A stretch of DNA of 8,878 nt from UCB2 sp964475735 (GTDB lineage Bacteria > Chloroflexota > Dehalococcoidia > Tepidiformales > Tepidiformaceae): contig CAYYYI010000111.1 of NCBI GenBank assembly GCA_964475735.1, positions 1 through 8,878 of the forward strand. The letters are read 5' to 3'. The notes beneath the pieces are model-generated. The model made no database searches, was not told the DNA's origin, and saw nothing but the letters and a program-made list of their open reading frames with translations. This document shows, in pieces, positions 1-4,420 of this stretch; within the stretch, counting starts at the first letter, position 1; each line of letters starts with the position of its first letter. The translations under genes and the position numbers were made by a program.

Positions 1-95
1 CGCGGGTCCACAACCGCGTCCCGCACCACATGCTCAGCGCCGAACACCCGATCCAATTCGGTGCCCACTTCGGCCTTGAAGGTATCCGTAACCAT
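1..95 (-). CDS. Partial hypothetical protein downstream of recT, cut by the left edge
   Basis: Only the first 31 codons lie in the window, reading MVTDTFKAEVGTELDRVFGA and then EHVVRDAVVDPR. The ATG at 95 follows a good Shine-Dalgarno (AGGAGAGG, about 4 nt before the ATG), which decides the start. The gene lies 80 nt downstream of the recT stop on the same strand, so it is probably the next gene of the recombination operon. In phages that position often holds a nuclease or single-strand-binding partner of the annealing protein, but the visible residues carry no diagnostic motif, so no function is assigned. The gene continues beyond position 1. Confidence 0.7.
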   Translation of the reverse strand, partial: MVTDTFKAEVGTELDRVFGAEHVVRDAVVDP

Positions 96-116
96 TGTCC
101 TCTCCTGGTAGCTGGT

Positions 117-162
117 GGGCCGGGCGGCGCCTGGCGGGTAATCTCAACCCCTCGCCCGGCCC
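117..162. other. Nested inverted repeat between recT and the next gene
   Basis: A perfect 10-bp inverted repeat (gggccgggcg at 117-126, cgcccggccc at 153-162) encloses a smaller gggt/accc pair (136-139 and 147-150). In the minus-strand transcript it would fold between the recT stop (176) and the Shine-Dalgarno of the next gene. There is no T-tract on the minus-strand side, so it is not a canonical intrinsic terminator. An mRNA-stabilising or attenuating structure, or a protein-binding site, is possible. Confidence 0.55.
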
Positions 163-175
163 GTGGGGCTGGCTG

Positions 176-1153
176 TTATCCCTCCAACGGCAACCGCTGC
201 TCAGAACGCTCCTGCGCCGTCACGCGCAGCAGCTCCAGCAGGTCGCCGATGGCGTCCGCGTCCAGGTGACCGAGGCTGTCCGTCCCCGCGATCCCGTGAA
301 CGTCCGCCTGGCCGAACCCCAGGCGCTTCGCCTCGGCCCAGAACGCCGTCCATGCCGCCTTCGGCGTAGGGGTAGGGGTAGGGGAGGGCGCTGCTACCGG
401 CGTCGAATCGCCCATGGCGATAGCCCCGGGAGCGCCCTCCCCATCACCCGCGGCGAGCGGAACCGCGGGCTCCTCAATCCCGGAGACGATCTCCCCCGTC
501 TCCGCGTCCACAATTTCGGCCGGCGCCGCGATCGCCGGGTCAGGGATGTCCTCCTCCCCAACAACCTCCACGCGGGCCCCCGCCTCCTGCATCACCCCCA
601 GCGCCGCTTCATAGGCCTCTGGGCACGCCTTCTGCAGCGCGTGCCTCTCCGCCGCGATCTCGAGCATGTGGGCGGGCATTTCGTCCCACGGTTTTGGGCC
701 CTTGGCAGCGCTCCGCGCCTGCGTCCGTTCGAACTCCCTCCACGTCGCGATGGCATAGACCGGGTTCGGGTTGCCCTGGCGGTAAACCCCCACCCGTGCC
801 GCCGCGGGCGGCGTCTCTTCGAGCCAAACGTCGCGCCATACCCCATCCGGGCCACACCACTGGGGAGGCGTCTGCCCCGCGTACTCTCCCGTCCGGGAAG
901 CAATCGCCCGCCAGCCCCCGATCCCAACGTGGATGATCAGCCGCCCCTGGCTCTTCCAGGCGTAGATCTGGCGCTTGAACGGGTCGAGCCCGGTCGATTG
1001 GCAGATCTTCGAGTAGACCAGCAGCTCCTTGCCCGTCAGATCCTTCGCCAGCGAATCGCGAATGATGATCGCCAGTTCTTTGTCCCACTCCCCCGGGCGA
1101 CGCACCACGTGCACCCCGGCCGTCGTCACAACCGCCTTCGTCGGCGTCGTCAT
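176..1153 (-). CDS. recT: RecT/Bet-family phage single-strand annealing protein
   Basis: A 325-aa protein expected to anneal complementary single-stranded DNA during phage recombination and replication. The N-terminal core shows the family signature: LTGKELLVYSKICQSTGLDP (about 39-58) followed by FKRQIYAW, and VGIGGWRAIASRTGEYAGQ (about 76-94). After the core (to about residue 175) comes an acidic, low-complexity stretch, then a Pro-Thr linker (PTPTPTP, about 257-263). A separate C-terminal helical segment of about 60 residues (WTAFWAEAKRLGFGQADVHG...) may bind DNA or a partner. The ATG at 1153 is chosen because AGGAGGAG sits just upstream; the frame is open further upstream (to 1606), but there it is a shadow of the neighbouring gene. 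The upstream gene stops 11 nt away, so the two are co-transcribed. The family call is strong; the role of the C-terminal extension is unknown. Confidence 0.93.
   Translation of the reverse strand: MTTPTKAVVTTAGVHVVRRPGEWDKELAIIIRDSLAKDLTGKELLVYSKICQSTGLDPFKRQIYAWKSQGRLIIHVGIGGWRAIASRTGEYAGQTPPQWCGPDGVWRDVWLEETPPAAARVGVYRQGNPNPVYAIATWREFERTQARSAAKGPKPWDEMPAHMLEIAAERHALQKACPEAYEAALGVMQEAGARVEVVGEEDIPDPAIAAPAEIVDAETGEIVSGIEEPAVPLAAGDGEGAPGAIAMGDSTPVAAPSPTPTPTPKAAWTAFWAEAKRLGFGQADVHGIAGTDSLGHLDADAIGDLLELLRVTAQERSEQRLPLEG
369..388 (+). other. Potential G-quadruplex motif inside recT
   Basis: The plus strand carries three GGGG runs separated by TA (369-372, 375-378, 381-384) followed by a GGG run (386-388). 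This fits the four-run, short-loop pattern of an intramolecular G-quadruplex. It lies on the template strand for recT and encodes the Pro-Thr repeat linker on the minus strand, so the G-runs may simply be a by-product of that linker's codon use. Confidence 0.5.
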
Positions 1154-1164
1154 TGGATCTCCTC

Positions 1165-1530
1165 CTAACCAAACAGGCCCGCGGGCGTCGCCACCCCGGG
1201 CCGCGCTGGCAGCCGCCGCTCCGGCAGGCCGCCCCATCGTTCGAACAGAACCAGCGCCACCGCCGCGTCCGGCCGCGCCGCCGCGTGCTCCTCTACCTCC
1301 GCCCTCAATGCCTCCATGCGTTCGCCCGCCGCGAGCCGCTGCGCGAACAGGTAGGCCAGCGACTGCAGCGAGCGCGTCCACGCCAGCACCTCCGCCCCCG
1401 GGTGCTCCGGGCACGCGGGCACGCTCGGCTCCCGGTCCCCTCGAAATACAACCGGGTACCGCGCCTCCCCGCACTCCGAGCAGCGATAGTGCGGGTAGGC
1501 CCGCACGGGCGTCGCCGCCCCGGCCGTCAT
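1165..1530 (-). CDS. Small zinc-binding hypothetical protein upstream of recT
   Basis: A 121-aa protein of unknown function. Near its N-terminus it has a Cys-pair motif (C17-x2-C20) and a second pair C40-x2-H43, which together look like a treble-clef or zinc-ribbon site. The middle is predicted helical (SLQSLAYLFAQRLAAGERME...EVEEHAAARP), and the C-terminus is rich in Pro, Gly and Arg. The ATG at 1530 overlaps the stop of the preceding membrane-protein gene (ATGA), so translation is likely coupled. The TAG stop lies within the leader that carries the recT ribosome binding site. It may be a DNA- or protein-binding accessory of the recombination operon, but that is only inferred from position. 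Confidence 0.75.
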   Translation of the reverse strand: MTAGAATPVRAYPHYRCSECGEARYPVVFRGDREPSVPACPEHPGAEVLAWTRSLQSLAYLFAQRLAAGERMEALRAEVEEHAAARPDAAVALVLFERWGGLPERRLPARPGVATPAGLFG

Positions 1531-1634
1531 TCGAACCACCCCCAGCCACCGATCCGGTCGGCCAGGGCCACCAGCGCGAACAGCAGGCACCACGCCGCGA
1601 ACGCACCCGCCAGGACCATCGCGTCAGTCAGCAT
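1527..1634 (-). CDS. 35-residue single-pass membrane peptide
   Basis: A very short gene encoding MLTDAMVLAGAFAAWCLLFA and then LVALADRIGGWGWFE. Residues about 5-25 form one continuous hydrophobic segment, so the product is probably a small inner-membrane protein with a Trp-rich tail. The start at 1634 is supported by GGGAGG placed 6 nt upstream. It overlaps the 3' end of the preceding zinc-protein gene by 11 nt, and its stop overlaps the next start (ATGA), placing it firmly in the operon. Function is unknown; small phage membrane peptides of this kind sometimes act in superinfection exclusion or host inhibition, but nothing in the sequence shows it. Confidence 0.65.
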   Translation of the reverse strand: MLTDAMVLAGAFAAWCLLFALVALADRIGGWGWFE

Positions 1635-1791
1635 GCAAAACCTCCCGGCACTCGTGCCGAACATCGCTCTCTTCACTCTCGAACCGCCGCGCCTTCGCCT
1701 GCCCCAGGTCCACCGCCCGCACCCAATACCGGCGCCCACAGACCTGGCAGTAGTTCGTCCAACCCGCCTGGCTCTTCCCGTCTGCGCTCAC
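1624..1791 (-). CDS. 55-residue zinc-finger-like protein (GTG start)
   Basis: The protein has C15-x2-C18 near the N-terminus (NYCQVCGRRYWVRA) and H46-x-C48 near the C-terminus (DVRHECREV), a plausible single zinc site in a very small protein. The GTG at 1791 is the chosen start because it overlaps the stop of the upstream gene (GTGA), and because the frame upstream of it shows no protein-like composition. No strong independent Shine-Dalgarno is seen, consistent with coupled translation. Small phage proteins of this shape are often nucleic-acid or RNA-polymerase binders. Here that is inference only. Confidence 0.65.
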   Translation of the reverse strand: MSADGKSQAGWTNYCQVCGRRYWVRAVDLGQAKARRFESEESDVRHECREVLHAD

Positions 1792-2075
1792 CGCTCCACC
1801 GCCCACCGCGCCGCCAACTTCAGCCTCTCCGCTACATCCCGCCCCAGCCGGCCAATCCAGTACCCGTAGGCGTCCTCGATGTCCCTCGCCACCGCGCGCT
1901 CCACCGTCGCCCCGTAGTCCGAAGCCGCGAAGAACCGCCGGTACAACTCCACGAACTCGCCGAACGCGGTTTCGGACGGCGAGCCCGGGGCCACCACGCC
2001 AGCAGGAGGAACCACACACCCCCCGGGGCTCGCCGTCTCAGGCCCTCCGGCCTGCTCTATCGATGGTCCTGCCAT
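1788..2075 (-). CDS. Hypothetical protein, 95 aa
   Basis: Not recognised. The N-terminal third is Gly/Pro-rich and probably disordered. The C-terminal part is a helical region of mixed charge (AFGEFVELYRRFFAASDYGA, then a YGYWIGRLGRDVAERLKLAA segment). The start at 2075 is preferred because AGAGG lies 9 nt upstream. An in-frame ATG at 2102 would add nine residues but has no visible ribosome binding site. The stop overlaps the GTG of the next gene. It sits in the middle of the recombination operon. Confidence 0.65.
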   Translation of the reverse strand: MAGPSIEQAGGPETASPGGCVVPPAGVVAPGSPSETAFGEFVELYRRFFAASDYGATVERAVARDIEDAYGYWIGRLGRDVAERLKLAARWAVER

Positions 2076-2117
2076 CTGTGCTATCCTCTCGGTGTTCACC
2101 ATTTGGAATGGGGCTAA

Positions 2118-2138
2118 GGGCCGCCGTAGGGGCGGCCC
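2118..2138. other. GC-rich hairpin between operon genes
   Basis: A perfect 8-bp inverted repeat (gggccgcc at 2118-2125, ggcggccc at 2131-2138) with a 5-nt loop lies in the short spacer between the stop at 2151 and the next start (2075, or 2102). On the minus strand it is followed by TTAGCCCC and not by a run of T, so it is at best a weak terminator or an mRNA-processing or stability element. Confidence 0.5.
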
Positions 2139-2150
2139 TCGCCGTCTGGC

Positions 2151-2399
2151 TCAGTTCTCCTCGGTCGATAGCCACCTCCGAAACTCGTTCTGAAACTCGC
2201 GCAACAGCTGTTTGCCGCGCGGCTCTCCTGATCCCGTGATCTCGTCGAACGTCCGCAACCGCGGCCGCCCGCCCGCCAGCCCGCCCATCCGCCCGATGCG
2301 CCGGAAGTGCGCCGGGCTGTAGCGGCTCGCCACCAGCCGCCCCCCAATGCCCCCCGCCTGTTGCGGCGAGAGCTTCCCCGGGCCCCTCTTCGCCGTCAT
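2151..2399 (-). CDS. KGG-motif-like small basic protein
   Basis: An 82-aa basic protein. The N-terminal half resembles small Gly/Arg-rich proteins with repeated GG motifs: AGGIGGRLVASRYSPAHFRR (about 16-35) then IGRMGGLAGGRPR. Such KGG-type repeats are known from stress-induced proteins and from several phage genomes, where nucleic-acid binding is suspected. The C-terminal half is an amphipathic helical region (KQLLREFQNEFRRWLSTEEN). The ATG at 2399 has GGAGG about 8 nt upstream and overlaps the stop of the upstream frame (ATGA). The frame is open upstream to 2537, but that part runs through the tRNA gene and is not proposed as coding. The exact role is unknown. Confidence 0.72.
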   Translation of the reverse strand: MTAKRGPGKLSPQQAGGIGGRLVASRYSPAHFRRIGRMGGLAGGRPRLRTFDEITGSGEPRGKQLLREFQNEFRRWLSTEEN

Positions 2400-2725
2400 G
2401 CGATCCGCCTCCCCCACCGGAAGAACCGCCGCCAGTCGGCCAACGTCCGGCAGTCCGGGCAGCCATCGCCACAGCCACATGGGCGCGGGGCCGGGAGTCG
2501 AACCCGGGCGTTCGAGCTTATGGGGCTCGTGAGACACCGTTTCTCTATCCCCGCGGCTGTGCTGAGTGGGGGGCGGGCAAAGGAGACAGTCGCTACGGCG
2601 GTAACGAGTGTGCCCGCCGCCTCCATCCGCGCCCGCTCCATCTGCTCCACCATCACCGCCCGTGAGATCGTCCGCTTCGCCATCGCCGGGTTCGGCAACA
2701 TCGGCTGCAGTGCCCTCTCCCTCAT
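2396..2725 (-). CDS. Hypothetical Cys-rich protein whose frame contains a tRNA gene
   Basis: An open frame of 109 codons plus stop, starting at an ATG that overlaps the stop of the upstream gene (ATGA) and ending in an ATGA overlap with the next gene. The first part is Met-rich and basic/helical (MAKRTISRAVMVEQMERARM) with strongly GC-biased third positions. The last part has a compact cysteine cluster (CGCGDGCPDC) followed by DWRRFFRWGRRIA, again with GC-biased third positions. Between these ends lies a complete tRNA-like gene on the same strand (2480-2555), read in frame. Both ends look coding, so either the message carries an embedded tRNA or the tRNA was inserted into an older gene and the full-length protein is no longer made. 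Function unknown. Confidence 0.5.
   Translation of the reverse strand: MRERALQPMLPNPAMAKRTISRAVMVEQMERARMEAAGTLVTAVATVSFARPPLSTAAGIEKRCLTSPISSNARVRLPAPRPCGCGDGCPDCRTLADWRRFFRWGRRIA
2480..2555 (-). tRNA. tRNA with CAT anticodon (Met-like), CCA encoded
   Basis: A 76-nt cloverleaf with fully paired stems. The acceptor stem is CGCGGGG/CCCCGCG, the D-stem GAGA/TCTC with a 7-nt loop containing GG, and the anticodon stem CGAGC/GCTCG. The anticodon loop is CCCATAA with anticodon CAT at 2520-2522. The variable region is AACGC. The T-stem is CCGGG/CCCGG with loop TTCGACT. The 3' end is C followed by an encoded CCA. The 5' acceptor half matches the well-known bacterial initiator tRNA (CGCGGGG), but the 1:72 pair here is C-G, whereas initiators have a mismatch. 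Oddities are C in place of the near-universal U33, a C discriminator base, and three bases (ATA) between acceptor and D-stem. It may be Met, or Ile if the C34 is modified to lysidine. It lies inside a protein reading frame. Confidence 0.8.
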
Positions 2726-3165
2726 CGCGCTATAGCCCCGTCGTCCATAGCTAGCGCCTCCGCGAGCTCCGCCGCCCACCCCCGCAGCTCCTCAGCCGAT
2801 GCCTGCGAGCGCCCGTCGGTCATCCGTCCGATGAGCACCTCGCAGAACGTCGCCAGCACCGGGAACGGCTCGTCGTCTCCCTGACAGCAGTGAGCCGCGG
2901 CCTCCACGTACTCGGTGTGGTACGTCATCTGGAGGTGAGGCGGAGACACCGCGTCTGGCACATCGTCAAACGACGCCGACCGGCACAGGAGTTGCACCCG
3001 GGGCACCCATGGCGGCGCCTCGCGCACCGCCACGATCTCGAGGTCCTCGTACACCTGATCGGGGGCGATCCTCCCCTCCGTGCCACGGCCCAACAACGCC
3101 GCCAACCACTCCGGGTCGACCTCCACAATCGCTAAACGCCGTCGGCGATTCCCAACGTCTGCCAT
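2722..3165 (-). CDS. Hypothetical protein, 147 aa
   Basis: Not recognised. The protein begins MADVGNRRRRLAIVEVDPEW and has a mixed alpha/beta-looking first half (YEDLEIVAVREAPPWVPRVQ, LLCRSASFDDV). A helical C-terminus follows (ASAEELRGWAAELAEALAMD). Two adjacent Cys residues sit in the middle (AAHCCQG). The ATG at 3165 is supported by AGGAGGAG 8 nt upstream and shares one base with the stop of the regulator gene (TGATG). A GTG immediately before it would add only one residue. Being second in the operon, it is probably made early. No catalytic motif could be identified. Confidence 0.75.
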   Translation of the reverse strand: MADVGNRRRRLAIVEVDPEWLAALLGRGTEGRIAPDQVYEDLEIVAVREAPPWVPRVQLLCRSASFDDVPDAVSPPHLQMTYHTEYVEAAAHCCQGDDEPFPVLATFCEVLIGRMTDGRSQASAEELRGWAAELAEALAMDDGAIAR

Positions 3166-3398
3166 CACTCGAACTCCTCCTGACTGGCGACGGCCGCCCC
3201 GTTTTCACTTGGTTGCGGCTCTACACCCGACTTTCGGAAATCTGGGAGAACAGGAATGTGGGCCGCGAGAATCTCCTCAACCACCTGGTTCCGGGACTTC
3301 CCCTGGGCCTCCGCCCATCGGTCAATTCTCTCCCAGAGCGACGGCCGGAGGCCGATGCCGATCGGCCGCTTTGCCTCGAATGTTGCTGATTTCACCAT
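3165..3398 (-). CDS. Ribbon-helix-helix (CopG/Arc-like) DNA-binding regulator
   Basis: A 77-aa protein with a ribbon-helix-helix pattern at about residues 10-48: a short strand (RPIGIGLR), then PSLWERIDRWAEAQGKSRNQ and VVEEILAAHI, matching the strand-helix-turn-helix of CopG/Arc-type repressors. These bind DNA as dimers through the strand. The C-terminal tail of about 30 residues is Glu-rich and probably disordered. The gene is first in the leftward operon. The ATG at 3398 lies about 10 nt downstream of a -10-like TAGTAT with no Shine-Dalgarno, so the message is predicted to be nearly leaderless. TGCAA repeats and an inverted repeat overlap the -35 region, which suits autoregulation. A CopG-like fold is likely; the target is inferred. 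Confidence 0.8.
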   Translation of the reverse strand: MVKSATFEAKRPIGIGLRPSLWERIDRWAEAQGKSRNQVVEEILAAHIPVLPDFRKSGVEPQPSENGAAVASQEEFE

Positions 3399-3407
3399 TG
3401 CGGAAGA

Positions 3408-3437
3408 ATACTAGCATCTTCGTGCAAGTCCTTGCAA
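3408..3437 (-). promoter_or_regulatory. Predicted leftward early promoter
   Basis: On the minus strand, TTGCAA (3437-3432) serves as -35, followed by an 18-bp spacer and TAGTAT (3413-3408) as -10. The predicted transcript start, about 6-7 nt further on, falls within about 4 nt of the ATG at 3398. The match is moderate (4 of 6 bases at each box). Confidence 0.5.
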
Positions 3438-3451
3438 TCCCCTTTTGCAAG
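3423..3451. promoter_or_regulatory. TGCAA repeats and inverted repeat, candidate operator
   Basis: Three TGCAA copies occur at 3423-3427, 3433-3437 and 3446-3450. The first two form a perfect inverted repeat gcaag-tc-cttgc (3424-3435), which overlaps the predicted -35 box of the leftward promoter. Paired short repeats beside a ribbon-helix-helix gene fit an autoregulatory operator. Which protein binds here is inference. Confidence 0.45.
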
Positions 3452-3466
3452 ATCCCCGTAATTTAC

Positions 3467-3664
3467 TTGGTACCCTTCGCCCCATGGCTACGAGCACCCC
3501 ACGCGTTCCGGCGCGGGTTCGCCCGCCATACCCGCCGCGCCGGGCTTGACCTGGGCGAGGTCGCCGCCCTCATGGGACACGCCACGCTCACCATGACCAT
3601 GCGCTACAGCCAGGCCGGCGAGGCCGAGGCCGCCCGAGACGCCTACCGGAGGCTCATCGGCTAA
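3467..3664 (+). pseudogene. C-terminal remnant of a tyrosine recombinase/integrase
   Basis: Only the last part of a tyrosine recombinase catalytic domain is present. From about 3491 it reads RAPHAFRRGFARHTRRAGLD, then LGEVAALMGHATLTMTMRYS and QAGEAEAARDAYRRLIG. The HxxR motif (HAFR), the second conserved His in LMGH and the nucleophile Tyr in MRYS are all visible. The N-terminal DNA-binding domain and the first catalytic Arg are absent; upstream the sequence turns into the divergent promoter of the regulator gene. No ATG lies in frame near the break. The nearest start-like codon is a TTG at 3467 without a ribosome binding site. A phage integrase is usually 250-400 aa, so about 60 residues indicates a truncated gene left by a recombination or integration event, unless the N-terminal part is encoded elsewhere. 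Confidence 0.8.
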
Positions 3665-3719
3665 CCGCGAATATCCGCCCCCTCTCGTTCGCTTTTCGCC
3701 CCCGGCTGCAACTCAGGGG

Positions 3720-3749
3720 TTGACACGCCCCGCCGCTATCGTGTACGGT
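3720..3749 (+). promoter_or_regulatory. Predicted rightward promoter with consensus -35
   Basis: A perfect TTGACA (3720-3725) is followed by an 18-bp spacer and a weak -10, TACGGT (3744-3749). It lies 58 nt before the first gene of the rightward unit and is the only promoter-like sequence seen in the gap 3665-3806. Confidence 0.6.
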
Positions 3750-3758
3750 ATGAGTGTC

Positions 3759-3782
3759 CCCGGTGGGATGGACCCCACCGGG
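3759..3782 (+). promoter_or_regulatory. Leader hairpin or operator before the rightward genes
   Basis: A perfect 9-bp inverted repeat, cccggtggg (3759-3767) and cccaccggg (3774-3782) with a 6-nt loop, lies just downstream of the predicted transcript start. It ends 7 nt before the AGGAGGT ribosome binding site. It could be an operator for a dimeric repressor or an RNA element controlling translation. Confidence 0.55.
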
Positions 3783-3806
3783 AGATCACAGGAGGTACCA
3801 GCTCCC

Positions 3807-4190
3807 ATGACCACCGCTACTGTAGCCCTCACTGGCACACCGAAACAGATCGCATGGGCGACCACCATCCGCGAGGACGCGCTGCGCAGCCGCGCGTTCA
3901 TCGAGGAGCGTCTGGCCTCCGCGTCCCCCAGGACGCGGGCCCTCGTGAGGGCCGTCCTCGGTGCCGTCCGTTGGGACTCCCCGGACTCCCGCTACTGGAT
4001 CGACTGGGGCCGCTGGTTCCAGTTCCTCCCCTACGACCTGGAGCAGGCTGAGCGCGACCCGGTAGTGGCGCTGCCCGCCCTCCTGAAGCGCGTCACGTAC
4101 TACTGGTCCGATCGGAAGTGGCAGGCGGCCCACGGTATCACCCCCGAGCGGGGTCGCGAGGTCGCCCTGGCAGCGAACGAGGTCAACTGA
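3807..4190 (+). CDS. Conserved-looking phage hypothetical with GTPKQIAWA motif
   Basis: A 127-aa protein, first in the rightward unit. Its N-terminus carries LTGTPKQIAWATTIREDALR (about 8-27). This GT-x-KQIAWA-x2-IR signature is of a type seen at the start of small proteins of unknown function from phages and plasmids, as far as I can recall. The rest is helical with several Trp/Tyr residues (YWIDWGRWFQFLPYDLEQAE, VTYYWSDRKW). The ATG at 3807 has AGGAGGT 10 nt upstream. The frame is open further upstream through the promoter, but that part is not supported. The stop lies one base before the next ATG. Function unknown; the position suggests an early regulatory or host-interaction protein. Confidence 0.8.
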   Translation: MTTATVALTGTPKQIAWATTIREDALRSRAFIEERLASASPRTRALVRAVLGAVRWDSPDSRYWIDWGRWFQFLPYDLEQAERDPVVALPALLKRVTYYWSDRKWQAAHGITPERGREVALAANEVN

Positions 4191-4191
4191 G

Positions 4192-4413
4192 ATGGCCACC
4201 AACTACTCCGCCCACCGCCGCTACGGCGGGAAAATCGATTACATGGTTCTCAGCCCCATAACCGAAACACCAGTCGGCTACGTCCAGGACGGCCCTGGAC
4301 AGGACTGGATCGTCAGCAACTTCGTCGATCCTACCCTGTCAGGGATGCGGTTCGACCGGCGCATGGATGCGATCGACTGGCTGTCTCGGTGGGCAGCCAG
4401 TCAGGGCGTCTAG
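4192..4413 (+). CDS. Hypothetical protein, 73 aa
   Basis: Not recognised. It is a small protein with a beta-rich first half (GGKIDYMVLSPITETPVGYV, DWIVSNFV) and a helical end (MDAIDWLSRWAASQGV). The ATG follows one base after the preceding stop, and GAGG lies 9 nt upstream. The pair is therefore translated together. Its small, acidic/aromatic composition is common in phage proteins that bind host proteins, but no function can be read from the sequence. Confidence 0.7.
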   Translation: MATNYSAHRRYGGKIDYMVLSPITETPVGYVQDGPGQDWIVSNFVDPTLSGMRFDRRMDAIDWLSRWAASQGV

Positions 4414-4420
4414 CGGCCGC

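Noticed and set aside
95..1168. Long plus-strand open frame opposite recT
   Set aside because: It is Arg/Pro/Leu-rich sequence without motifs, lying antisense to a clear RecT gene; long antisense frames are expected in GC-rich DNA.
1029..2117. Long plus-strand open frame of 362 codons
   Set aside because: Pro/Arg/Ser low-complexity translation, antisense to several coupled small genes with good ribosome binding sites.
2118..2138. Intrinsic terminator
   Set aside because: The stem is good but no T-run follows on either strand, and the flanking genes look co-transcribed.
2400..2537. N-terminal extension of the KGG-like protein through the tRNA
   Set aside because: A strong ribosome binding site and an ATGA overlap place the start at 2399; the extension reads tRNA sequence.
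3080..3466. Plus-strand frame upstream of the integrase tail
   Set aside because: Although open and in frame, its translation does not resemble a recombinase and is antisense to the ribbon-helix-helix gene and its neighbour.
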